NCBI RefSeq assembly: GCF_026625885.1
Contig: NZ_CP113068.1
Span: forward strand, 5,394,001-5,458,000
Direction: 5' to 3'
Length of the DNA stretch: 64,000 nucleotides
Source of the DNA: Roseateles sp. SL47
Lineage (GTDB): Bacteria; Pseudomonadota; Gammaproteobacteria; Burkholderiales; Burkholderiaceae_C
Both the position numbers and the translations under genes were made by a program. Shown here piece after piece: positions 27,306 through 35,094 of the stretch. A model generated the notes under the pieces. The model did no database searches and was not told the DNA's origin. It saw only the letters and a program-made list of their open reading frames with translations. Position 1 is the stretch's first letter, and each line of letters starts with the position of its first letter.

Positions 27306-29195
27306 TCAGGCGCGATGGGCCAGTGTTAATTGCTCGAATTCGCGCTCAATGTCACGAACAATCTGCGGCACGTTGAATAGTTCGCTGTTGCGACCCTCAT
27401 CCCGCAGGTAACGCTTGTAGGACCGCGCCCGCCCGGGGTTCCGGCCGATCTGGATGGCGCGCTCTTCATACTCCTGCAGCGAGAAGGTGATGAGGTCGGG
27501 CAGGCCCACGGCCGTCAACAGGCTGCCGCACATGCGGGAGATGTAGCTGCGGCCGGACCGGGTGAGGATGGGCGTGCCCATCCACAGGCAGTCGCTGGCC
27601 GTGGTGCCGGCGTTGTAGGGGAAGGTGTCCAGCACCAGGTCCGGCAAGGTGAAACGGGCCAGGTAGTCCGGTGGCGCCACCCGGGGCGCAAAGATCAGCC
27701 GTGCCGCGTCCACCCCGGCCGCTTCGGCTTCCCGTCGCAGATTGGCCTTGGCCCATTCGTTGTCCGCCAGCAGCCACAGGACACTCCCGGGCACACCCCG
27801 CAGGATGCGCATCCAGGCGCCGAACATCTCGGCATTCATCTTGTGGTTGTTGTTGAACGAGCAGAAGACAAAGGCGTCCTCGGGCAGCTCATACTGCGCC
27901 CGGGTGGGTGGGGCCCCCACCTCGCGCCGGCGGTCGCTGACCTGGTAGCAATGCGGCAGGTAGATCGGCGTTTCGCTGCAGTAGGGCAGGTATTCCGGCG
28001 GCATCACAAAACGGTCCGCGATGATCCAGTCCACACCCGGCAGCAAGGAGGTGGCCGGCAGACCCAGGTAACTCACCTGCACCGGCGCGGCCCGGTAGGC
28101 CAGGATGTTGGGCCGGGCACCGCTGGTCAGGCCCTGCAGGTCCACCAGCACATCGATGCCAGTCTGGGCAATCAGCTTGGCGGCGTTGGTGTCGTCCATG
28201 GCGTTGATGCGCCAGACCTTGTCGAACGACTGCAGCAGACGGCGGCGCAGCGGCGTGCCGTCTTCACGACTCCAGCAGAAGGCGTGGACTTCGAATTTCT
28301 CCCGGTCATGCAGCTCATACAGCTCGGCGGTGAGCAGCCCCACCGCATGCATGCACAGATCCCCGGAGAGGTAACCGATGCGAATCTTGCCCCCCTGCTG
28401 GCGCGCCGCCACCGAGGCTGGATGGCGCCACAGTGGTGCCTCCTTGGGGCGGGTGACCTTTTCCAGGACAAAGCGCTGGGCGGCCCCCATCTGCAGGGCG
28501 GGATCATCCGTGGCGCTCAAGGTGGCCAGCAGCGAGGTGGCCAGCAACAGGGCATTGTGGGTGACCTCGCCAAATGGCTGGTAGACCGGCCATTTGCACT
28601 GCTTCTGGCGGATGTGCACGTAGTGCTGCATCACATCGGTCTGGTCCGGCTTGAGCGTCAGGCTGCGCACCATCAGCGCCTCGGACTCCTCATACCGACG
28701 CTGCAGTTCCAGCAGCCGGGCGGCATTGTTGAGGGCATGGGTGCGCAGGCCCAGCAGGTCGGCACCCAGGGCCTCCATGGGGCCTTCGTGGTCGTAGACG
28801 CCCCGCCAGGCGGCCAGGGCTTCTTCCACCCGTTGCTGATGTTCCAGCTGGTGGCCCAGGTTCAGACGCGCCTGGGCAAAGGTGGGGCTGATGGCCAGCG
28901 CCTGGTGATACACCTGCTCGGCCTGCTGGTGCTGCTGGACGTTGCCCAGCACCGTGCCCCAGTTGTAGAGCGCCACCAACCGGCTGGCCGGGGGATGACC
29001 GTCCACGCCCAGCCAGGCTTCGTACAGCGCCGCAGCGGCCTGACCGAGTTGCCGGTTCTGCAGGAAGTTGGCCCGGTCCATCAGCTCGGGCAGCGGCAGG
29101 CTGCCGTCACGGGCGCGTTGGATCCATTGCGCCCATTCCGGGGCCAGCTCAGCGGGAACGCTCAGTTGCTGCATGCGGTTGGAGGCTAGGTCCAT
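27306..29195 (-). CDS. TPR-containing O-GlcNAc transferase-like glycosyltransferase (GT41/SPINDLY family)
   Basis: 629 residues. The N-terminal half has several TPR helices (VALYNWGTVLGNVQQHQQAEQVYHQAL; FAQARLNLGHQLEHQQRVEEAL). The C-terminal half carries the OGT catalytic blocks RIGYLSGDLCMHAVG, INVLVDLQGLTSGARPNI-type (here IDVLVDLQGLT), APVQVSYLGLPATS, FVFCSFNNNHKMNAE and LVLDTFPYNAGTTASDCLWMG. Bacterial relatives glycosylate secreted or surface proteins in the cytoplasm. It is first in an operon with a type I secretion exporter (19-base gap), suggesting that it modifies the exported protein before secretion. Start ATG 29195; ATG 29174 is also possible. Confidence 0.92.
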   Translation of the reverse strand: MDLASNRMQQLSVPAELAPEWAQWIQRARDGSLPLPELMDRANFLQNRQLGQAAAALYEAWLGVDGHPPASRLVALYNWGTVLGNVQQHQQAEQVYHQALAISPTFAQARLNLGHQLEHQQRVEEALAAWRGVYDHEGPMEALGADLLGLRTHALNNAARLLELQRRYEESEALMVRSLTLKPDQTDVMQHYVHIRQKQCKWPVYQPFGEVTHNALLLATSLLATLSATDDPALQMGAAQRFVLEKVTRPKEAPLWRHPASVAARQQGGKIRIGYLSGDLCMHAVGLLTAELYELHDREKFEVHAFCWSREDGTPLRRRLLQSFDKVWRINAMDDTNAAKLIAQTGIDVLVDLQGLTSGARPNILAYRAAPVQVSYLGLPATSLLPGVDWIIADRFVMPPEYLPYCSETPIYLPHCYQVSDRRREVGAPPTRAQYELPEDAFVFCSFNNNHKMNAEMFGAWMRILRGVPGSVLWLLADNEWAKANLRREAEAAGVDAARLIFAPRVAPPDYLARFTLPDLVLDTFPYNAGTTASDCLWMGTPILTRSGRSYISRMCGSLLTAVGLPDLITFSLQEYEERAIQIGRNPGRARSYKRYLRDEGRNSELFNVPQIVRDIEREFEQLTLAHRA

Positions 29196-29746
29196 AGAAG
29201 GGCTCGGTGAAGAACAGGGGCGACTCGGGCAGGCACGGAGGCCCCCTGTCAGGATTGTGAACGCCTATGAGGATTTTGAAACGAATCAATTGGCGGGGGC
29301 TCACCGGCCATTTCAAGACGCTCATCCGCCCCTCCAGCCGATGCCCACGCCCCCCAGTTGATGCCAGGACAATCCCCGTGGCCTGCCCCACTCCCCCACC
29401 AACGACCTCGCATTCAGCCTGGGCCCGTGCCCCGAAGGCAGCACACCGTTCGCCCCATCCGCACACACCCCATCCACCCAACGCCCACGTCGTTCACCGG
29501 GTCCCAAAGCGTCAGATCCGCTGTCACAAACCGCTGATTCAATCTGATATCGGCCATCCAAATGCCAACTTGAGCACGAAATGCAGGCGGGACGACGGCC
29601 TTTTTGACGCATGAATGGAGTCGCCGGCTCGACACAATCGGCTCGCGATCCAGGCCCACAGAGGACCGGACGCCGCGCGAGCGGGCCCACAGGCAGGCCC
29701 GGGGACGTCGAGGGACGCGCGAGACACCAAGCCGGCGGTCAGACAC
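29196..29746. other. Intergenic region between divergent genes
   Basis: 551 bases separating the GT41 gene (minus) and a hypothetical gene (plus). Open frames here have codon use unlike neighbouring genes and no ribosome sites, so none is called. It should hold two divergent promoters. The stretch 29265-29290 is relatively AT-rich, but no clear -35/-10 pair was found. Confidence 0.5.
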
Positions 29747-30298
29747 ATGAAGGCGAAGTCTTGTTGGGATGATCAGGAAACCCATGCGGCCGGTTCCGCA
29801 TGGTTGCTGGAAGATGTCGGGGCTGAAGAGGCCGAAGTGGGGGCCGAAGCAGGGACCGAAGCAGGGACCGAAGCGTCGGCCCTCGCACCGGAAGGCGTCG
29901 CTTCCAGGCGGGCGGGTCCGTCCACCTTATTGCGGCGACGCAGCGGTGACTCGATTTTCCAGAGCCTGATGCGGCTGTGGCCACGCGAGGGCCGGCGGCC
30001 CGACGCCAGCAGCCGCACCATGGCACGGTTGCGGTCCGCCTTTCGGGGCAGCATTTCCGACCTGCTGCAGGAAGCCCTTGCCCGCGACGATGGGGTCAGC
30101 CAGGAGCGGCTGGAGGCCGTGCTCCGCCACATCGTGCACAGCAGCCATCCGGAGGACCTGTGGCATCTGCGTGCGCTGGTCTACACCGAGGTCGCACGGG
30201 CTCGTAGCCAGGCGGAGGCGGAGCGCCGGCTGGCGCTGCTGACGGCGCAGTTCGACTGGAGCCGCGGCCGGCTCAAGCTGTGGATGGGCCGCGGCTGA
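29747..30298 (+). CDS. Hypothetical protein with EAGT repeats
   Basis: 183 residues from ATG 29747; a longer form from 29615 is possible but its extra codons look non-coding. The N-terminal third is acidic and contains tandem GTEA units encoded by near-identical 12-base repeats. The C-terminal part is helical and Arg-rich (SFRGSISDLLQEAL-like, QERLEAVLRHIVHSS, ALLTAQFDWSRGRLKLWM) and shows normal G/C third-position bias, which is why it is called as a gene. No membrane span, signal peptide or known domain was recognised. It is not clearly in an operon. Confidence 0.6.
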   Translation: MKAKSCWDDQETHAAGSAWLLEDVGAEEAEVGAEAGTEAGTEASALAPEGVASRRAGPSTLLRRRSGDSIFQSLMRLWPREGRRPDASSRTMARLRSAFRGSISDLLQEALARDDGVSQERLEAVLRHIVHSSHPEDLWHLRALVYTEVARARSQAEAERRLALLTAQFDWSRGRLKLWMGRG

Positions 30299-30348
30299 TG
30301 CGTCCGGCAGGGCCCGATCACCGGACCCCGCCTGCCAGACTCATCCGC

Positions 30349-30852
30349 TCAGCGGCTGCCCAGGAAGTCCATCTTGCCCAGTGGCACGCCGGCATGGCGC
30401 AGCAGCGCATAAAGCGTCGTGGCATGGAAATACAGATTGGGCGTGGCGAAGAAGCGCAGGAAGTCCTCGCCGTTGAACTTCAATGGGTCGCCCTGGCGGC
30501 GCGGCACGCTCACCTCGCGCTGCTCGCTGCCGTTGATCTGCTCGGGCTGGAAGCCCTTGAGGAAGTCCCGGGTCTTCTGCAGGCGGGCCAGCAGGTCGTC
30601 CAGGGTGGCTTCGGTGTCGGCCCAGCTCGGCACGTCCTGGCCGGAGAGGCGGCACACAGCGCCCTTGGCGCCATCGCTGGCAATCTGGATCTGGCGGGGC
30701 AGCGGCAGCATGTCCGGCGCCAGGCGCAGCGTCAGGTAGACGGATTCGTCGAAGCCCTTGGCCTTGGCGTGATCGCGTGCGATGCCGATCCAGGTCTGCA
30801 TGCTGCCAAGCATGCGATCAAACACCGGCACGGTGGCGGTGAACATGTCCAT
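30349..30852 (-). CDS. DUF1993 family protein
   Basis: 167 residues from ATG 30852, which has GGAGA seven bases upstream. The conserved features MTVPVFDRML-like start (MFTATVPVFDRMLGSM), SVYLTLRLAPDMLPLPRQIQIASD and FFATPNLYFHATTLYALLRHAGVPLGKMDFLG match DUF1993, a DinB-like helical bundle family of unknown function. It stands alone, divergent from the dehydrogenase gene. Probably cytoplasmic. Confidence 0.85.
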   Translation of the reverse strand: MDMFTATVPVFDRMLGSMQTWIGIARDHAKAKGFDESVYLTLRLAPDMLPLPRQIQIASDGAKGAVCRLSGQDVPSWADTEATLDDLLARLQKTRDFLKGFQPEQINGSEQREVSVPRRQGDPLKFNGEDFLRFFATPNLYFHATTLYALLRHAGVPLGKMDFLGSR

Positions 30853-31008
30853 GAAGAAATCTCCTTGTCGATTGCAGAGCGGCTGGCCGGGATGCGAAGC
30901 CGACGAACCGGCGGGGATGCTATCCGCTGTTCGCATCTGTTGCATTGACTCCAACGAACAGCCTTGGGACTGCACCGTAGACGCGGTTAGGATCGGAGCC
31001 GCACGCCT

Positions 31009-32016
31009 ATGAACATCATCATCCTCGACGATTACCAGGACGCCGTGCGCAAGCTGCCTTGCGCCGCCAAGCTGGACGCGCTGAACGCCAAGGTCTTTAC
31101 CAATACGGTCAAGGGAATCGGTCAGCTATCGGTACGGTTGCGGGACGCCGAAGTGCTGGTGACCATCCGCGAACGGACGCAATTTCCACGTCAACTGCTG
31201 GAAAAACTGCCGAAGTTGAAGCTGATCTCCCAGACCGGCCGGGTGGGCAAGCACATCGACCTGGACGCCTGCACGCGGCTGGGCATTGCAGTGGCCGAAG
31301 GCGGCGGCTCCCCCATCGCCCCGGCCGAGCTGACCTGGGCGCTGATCATGGCGGCCATGCGGCGGCTGCCGCAGTACATTTCCACGCTCAAGCATGGGGT
31401 GTGGCAGCAGTCGGGGCTCAAATCCGCCTCCATGCCCCCCAATTTCGGCCTGGGCATGGTGTTGCGCGGCAAGACCCTGGGCATCTGGGGCTACGGCAAG
31501 ATCGGCCAGATGGTGGCCGGTTACGGCAAGGCCTTCGGCATGCAGGTGATGGTGTGGGGCAGCGAAAGCTCTCGCCTGCGCGCGCAGGCGGACGGCCATC
31601 TGGCGGCCGACAGCCGGGAAGCCTTCTTTGAACAGGCGGACGTGGTGAGCTTGCATTTGCGGCTGGCGGATGCCACCAACGGCATCGTGACGGCGGAAGA
31701 CCTGGCCCGGATGAAACCGACCTCGCTGTTTGTGAACACTTCGCGGGCGGAACTGGTGGCGGACGGGGCACTGGTCTCCGGTCTGAATCGCGGACGGCCC
31801 GGCATGGCAGCGGTGGATGTTTTTGAAAGCGAGCCGATCCTGCAGGGGCATCCGCTGCTGCGGCTGGAGAACGCGGTCTGCACGCCCCACATCGGTTATG
31901 TGGAGCTGGACAGCTATGAGATGTACTTCGACTCGGCCTTCGACAACGTGCTGAACTACATCGCCGGCACGCCGACAAACATCGTCAATCCGGATGCGTT
32001 GAAGGTGTTGCGCTAA
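31009..32016 (+). CDS. D-2-hydroxyacid dehydrogenase family protein
   Basis: 335 residues. The NAD-binding motif GIWGYGKIGQ is at about 164-173. Catalytic residues appear as VNTSRAELV (Arg, about 245), VDVFESEP (Glu) and CTPHIGY (His, about 292). This is the layout of phosphoglycerate dehydrogenase and related D-isomer-specific 2-hydroxyacid dehydrogenases, which reduce 2-keto acids. No C-terminal ACT domain is present, so it is not a full SerA. The physiological substrate is unknown and there is no helpful operon partner. The start ATG lies 156 bases from the divergent DUF1993 gene. Confidence 0.88.
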   Translation: MNIIILDDYQDAVRKLPCAAKLDALNAKVFTNTVKGIGQLSVRLRDAEVLVTIRERTQFPRQLLEKLPKLKLISQTGRVGKHIDLDACTRLGIAVAEGGGSPIAPAELTWALIMAAMRRLPQYISTLKHGVWQQSGLKSASMPPNFGLGMVLRGKTLGIWGYGKIGQMVAGYGKAFGMQVMVWGSESSRLRAQADGHLAADSREAFFEQADVVSLHLRLADATNGIVTAEDLARMKPTSLFVNTSRAELVADGALVSGLNRGRPGMAAVDVFESEPILQGHPLLRLENAVCTPHIGYVELDSYEMYFDSAFDNVLNYIAGTPTNIVNPDALKVLR

Positions 32017-32031
32017 ACGGATCGGGGCAAT

Positions 32032-32053
32032 CCCGGCGGCGGCAGTCGCCGGG
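32032..32053 (+). terminator. Possible stem-loop terminator after the dehydrogenase gene
   Basis: CCCGGCG and CGCCGGG form a 7-bp stem with an 8-base loop, 15 bases after the stop codon. No T-tract follows, so termination by this hairpin alone is uncertain. Confidence 0.35.
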
Positions 32054-32156
32054 CGGTTGCATCTGCGACGGTTGCATCTGCGGCGCTTGCTTCCGTGGTG
32101 CTTGCATCCGTGGTGCTTGCTTGCGCAGCGCTTGGTTCCGCGGCGCTTGCATCACG
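32052..32156 (+). repeat. Seven tandem 15-bp units
   Basis: Exactly seven degenerate 15-base units of the form GGCGSTTGCWTCYGY run without gaps. Because 15 is divisible by 3, both strands stay open with a 5-residue repeat (minus strand, D/E-A-S-x-x; plus strand, L-x-x-R-R). No start codon with a ribosome site or a domain supports a gene, so it is listed as a repeat. Confidence 0.8.
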
Positions 32157-32310
32157 CAAGCGACGGGCCTCCCGGCACGGCCGCCTGTCGTCCGCTGTTT
32201 GCCCCCCTGCCCCTGGTGCGGTCAGTGTGGGGACACGGCGGTCAGCGCCAGCAGGGCCGGCAGCGCCTTGAACGACCGTCAGCGCCCGCCGGGTGCGGAT
32301 GAGCGCCCAG

Positions 32311-32380
32311 GGCACTGATTGGCACTGATTGGCACTGATTGGCACTGATTGGCGCCGATCGGCGCTGACCGACGCCGATC
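32311..32380 (+). repeat. Seven tandem 10-bp units ending at the minE stop codon
   Basis: Four perfect GGCACTGATT units (32311-32350) are followed by three diverged units (GGCGCCGATC, GGCGCTGACC, GACGCCGATC). The last two and a half units fold as an 8-bp stem, GATCGGCG (32357-32364) with CGCCGATC (32373-32380), which overlaps the minE stop codon. It may act as a 3' end for the min transcript. Confidence 0.8.
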
Positions 32381-32636
32381 AGCGCTTCTCCGGCAGTTCG
32401 ATCTTCACCTCCAGCACCTCCAGATCATCCTGGCGCTCCATATGCACCTTGATGTCGTCCGGATTGATGGAGACATATTTGGAAATGACCGCGAGCAGCT
32501 CCCGCTGCAATTGCGGCAGGTAGTCAGGGCTGGCACTGCGGCCATTGCGTTCGTGGGCGAGGATCAGTTGCAGCCGCTCTTTCGCGACACTGGCAGTGCT
32601 TTTCTTCTCGCCCAGGAAGAAGGACATGAATCCCAT
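32379..32636 (-). CDS. minE: Cell division topological specificity factor MinE
   Basis: 85 residues. [27 protein letters not shown] is the membrane-targeting and MinD-activating region (residues 4-30), and the C-terminal dimer domain contains [16 protein letters not shown]. MinE stimulates MinD ATPase to drive pole-to-pole oscillation so that MinC blocks division everywhere except mid-cell. The ATG has GGGAGA six bases upstream. It lies 18 bases after minD in the conserved minCDE order. Confidence 0.96.
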   Translation of the reverse strand: MGFMSFFLGEKKSTASVAKERLQLILAHERNGRSASPDYLPQLQRELLAVISKYVSINPDDIKVHMERQDDLEVLEVKIELPEKR

Positions 32637-32654
32637 GATCTCTCCCGGTGGATG

Positions 32655-33467
32655 TCAGCGGCTGAACAAACGTTTGAAGAAGCCGGGTTTGACCGCCTCC
32701 ACAAAACGCATGGGCTTGTCTTCTCCCAGGAAGCGTGCCACCACATCGACATAAGCCTCGGACACGTCCGAGCCCTTCATGTGGATGGCCGGCAGGCCCT
32801 GGTTGGAAGCCTGCAGCACGATTTCGCTTTCCGGGATCACACCGATCAGCGGCGTGCGAAGGATCTCGTGAATGTCCTCCAGCGACAGCATCTGGCCGCC
32901 TTCCACGCGATTGGGGTTGTAGCGGGTGATCAGCAGATGTTCCTTCACCGGCTCCTTGCCCTCGATCGCCCGTTTGGTCTTGCTGTTGAGCATGCCCAGG
33001 ATGCGGTCGGAATCGCGCACCGACGACACCTCGGGGTTGGTCACCACCAAGGCCTCGTCCGCATAGTGCATGGCCATCAGCGCACCAGTCTCGATGCCGG
33101 CCGGCGAGTCACAGACGATGTAGTCGAACTCCATCGCCTTAAGCTCTTCCAACACACGCTCCACGCCTTCCTGCTTGAGGGCGTCCTTGTCGCGGGTCTG
33201 GCTGGCGGCCAGGATGTAGAGCTTGTCGAGCTGCTTGTCCTTGATGAGGGCCTGGCTCAGTTTGATCTCGTCGTTGATGACATTGATCAGGTCATACACC
33301 ACGCGACGCTCACACCCCATGATGAGGTCGAGATTACGCAGGCCGACGTCGAAATCGATGACGGCGGTCTTGTAGCCGCGCATCGCCAGCCCGGTGGCAA
33401 AACTGGCGCTGGTGGTGGTCTTGCCCACGCCACCTTTGCCGGAAGTCACCACAACGATCTTGGTCAT
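32655..33467 (-). CDS. minD: Septum site-determining ATPase MinD
   Basis: 270 residues. The deviant Walker A motif SGKGGVGKTTT is at residues 9-19, the switch I region is IDFDVGLRNLDLIMGCERR and Walker B is YIVCDSPAG. It ends with the amphipathic membrane-targeting helix (FVEAVKPGFFKRLFSR). MinD binds the membrane with ATP and recruits MinC; MinE releases it. Middle gene of minCDE, with an AAAGGA site upstream. Confidence 0.97.
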   Translation of the reverse strand: MTKIVVVTSGKGGVGKTTTSASFATGLAMRGYKTAVIDFDVGLRNLDLIMGCERRVVYDLINVINDEIKLSQALIKDKQLDKLYILAASQTRDKDALKQEGVERVLEELKAMEFDYIVCDSPAGIETGALMAMHYADEALVVTNPEVSSVRDSDRILGMLNSKTKRAIEGKEPVKEHLLITRYNPNRVEGGQMLSLEDIHEILRTPLIGVIPESEIVLQASNQGLPAIHMKGSDVSEAYVDVVARFLGEDKPMRFVEAVKPGFFKRLFSR

Positions 33468-33532
33468 GGGTCAGAGTCCTTTCAGTGAGTCGGTCGCCGT
33501 GTTTGCAGCGTGATATTGCAGCCTGATGCGGG

Positions 33533-34381
33533 TCATTGGGGCAACGGGTCCATCAACAGCTTTTCACCGTCCAGGCGCACCATGGCGGCCTTGCCTCGGA
33601 CGTTGTCAGGCAATGGGTTTTCGGTGGTGCGGTAGATGCCCGCAATGGCAATGAGTTCCGCCTCCAGGCACTGCGCGAAGATGCGGGCGTCGGTGTTGCC
33701 GCGTGCCCCGGCAATTGCCTTGCCACGTAGCGGCGCATAGATGTGGATATTGCCGTCGGCAATCACTTCGGCCCCGTGATTCACCAGCGCCAGGACCACC
33801 AGGTCGGCGCCCTTGGCATAGACCTGCTGGCCGGAGCGCAATGGCTTGTCGACAAAGACGGTGCGGGCTTCGGTCATCACCGCCACTTCGACCTGACGCT
33901 CCACCACCACTTCCTTGATGACCTGCTGCACAACGGTTTCCACCCTCGGCTCGGGCCGGGCCACCGGCGCGGCCGCTTCGGGCGCTTCGGCCAGGCCCAA
34001 TGCAGCCGCCTGGGCCAGCTCGGCCTCATTGGCACCCACCACGCCCACCGGTTGCAGGCGGTGCTGCCGCAGCAGGGGCAGCAAGGTGGCCAGATCCAGG
34101 CGTGGGCCGGCGGGAGCGGTGTCGGCCTCCGTCCCCTCTTGAGCCTGCGGCGGCGGCAGCTGGCTCAGGTCCAGCAGCAGCGGGTCGTGATGGAAGGCAT
34201 CGGGCGTTTCCCCGAGCCTTGCGGTCAGCGAATGCGCCAGCGCCGCCATGTCGGCGCTCTTCAGCACCAGCGAGAGCAGGCTCAGCGAGGCGCTCTTCAG
34301 TTCAAAGAGATCCGGCGACTTGCCGGCCGTAGCGGAACGAGCCGCCGTGGTGTCTGTGGTTCCCGCCAAAGCCTGCGCCAT
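33533..34381 (-). CDS. minC: Septum site-determining protein MinC
   Basis: 282 residues from ATG 34381. The N-terminal domain (ELKSASLSLLSLVLKSADM) inhibits FtsZ assembly. A Pro/Ala-rich linker with a charged helix (QQVIKEVVVERQVEVAVM) follows. The C-terminal beta-helix domain holds LRSGQQVYAKGADLVVLALVNHGAEVIADGNIHIY (split: RSGQQVYAKGADLVVL), the MinD-binding surface. The frame stays open to 34600, but upstream residues lack similarity and no good ribosome site supports them. First gene of minCDE. Confidence 0.95.
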   Translation of the reverse strand: MAQALAGTTDTTAARSATAGKSPDLFELKSASLSLLSLVLKSADMAALAHSLTARLGETPDAFHHDPLLLDLSQLPPPQAQEGTEADTAPAGPRLDLATLLPLLRQHRLQPVGVVGANEAELAQAAALGLAEAPEAAAPVARPEPRVETVVQQVIKEVVVERQVEVAVMTEARTVFVDKPLRSGQQVYAKGADLVVLALVNHGAEVIADGNIHIYAPLRGKAIAGARGNTDARIFAQCLEAELIAIAGIYRTTENPLPDNVRGKAAMVRLDGEKLLMDPLPQ

Positions 34382-35094
34382 GAAAGAGGTCAATGCGATA
34401 ACAAAGTGGCGGATTTTAGCGGTGCCGCCCACCTGAACTTTCAGGGTCCTCACGGGGCGGGTGGCCCCGCCCCCCTGCGTGGGGCGATCCGGCACTGCCA
34501 CATCTTGCAGCAAAGCAGTCAAAGGCGAGGCCTGACAACAACTTGCAGGTGTCATCGCCAGACAGCCCACATGGTTGTCCACAGCGGAGGTGGACATCAC
34601 AGGGGCCGAGGGTCGCCCATTCTGGGTTCAGGCACCACCTGTCAAGCCAAAAATCAGCAGGCAGGGGGTTGACTTATCCCCACTTGCAAGGTCCAGACAT
34701 ATCTCGCGCCTCGCGGGGGACAAGCGTTGCCGGCCGCCGCCAGGGCGAATCTAAGTCATTGATTCATATAGACGAAACCGCATCGCTCGAAAATGAGGCA
34801 ACCAACCTACACCCACGATCAATCAAGGGTTTAGAGGCAGGCACACAAGGTTTCCCACACATTTATCCACAGGCTCAGTGGATAGGTCGGAGACCCTTTC
34901 AAAATCAAGGCGTTACGGGTCAGCCTTGAACACATTTCGAAGTCATTCACGCCCACGTCCGCGCCAGCCGCGTCCCCTGCGGTCGGCCAATGTGCGGCAG
35001 GCGGTTGTCATTTTTGCGCGCGATGTTCGCACTCGATGCCTGGAAGGTTCATGACGCGACCAATGGCCCGAATGGAACCGCTAGAGTGCGGCGC
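34382..35094. other. Long intergenic region with DnaA-box-like sequences
   Basis: 713 bases between divergent minC and a carrier gene. The stretch 34750-34950 is noticeably richer in A+T than its surroundings. A perfect TTATCCACA DnaA box lies at 34863-34871, with one-mismatch relatives TTGTCCACA (34575-34583) and TTATCCCCA (34674-34682). Open frames are present but lack ribosome sites and codon bias, so no gene is called. It must contain the min promoter and the carrier promoter. Confidence 0.5.

Noticed and set aside
32013..32345. Minus-strand frame with pentapeptide repeats
   Set aside because: Open only because a 15-bp tandem repeat is divisible by three; the opposite strand is equally open and neither has initiation signals.
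32311..32350. Iteron-type plasmid origin
   Set aside because: Ten-base units at the end of minE, with no replication initiator gene and housekeeping genes on both sides.
34560..34880. Chromosomal replication origin
   Set aside because: Only one perfect DnaA box, no dnaA, dnaN or rpmH genes nearby, and no strong AT-rich unwinding element; reported instead as a possible DnaA-binding region.
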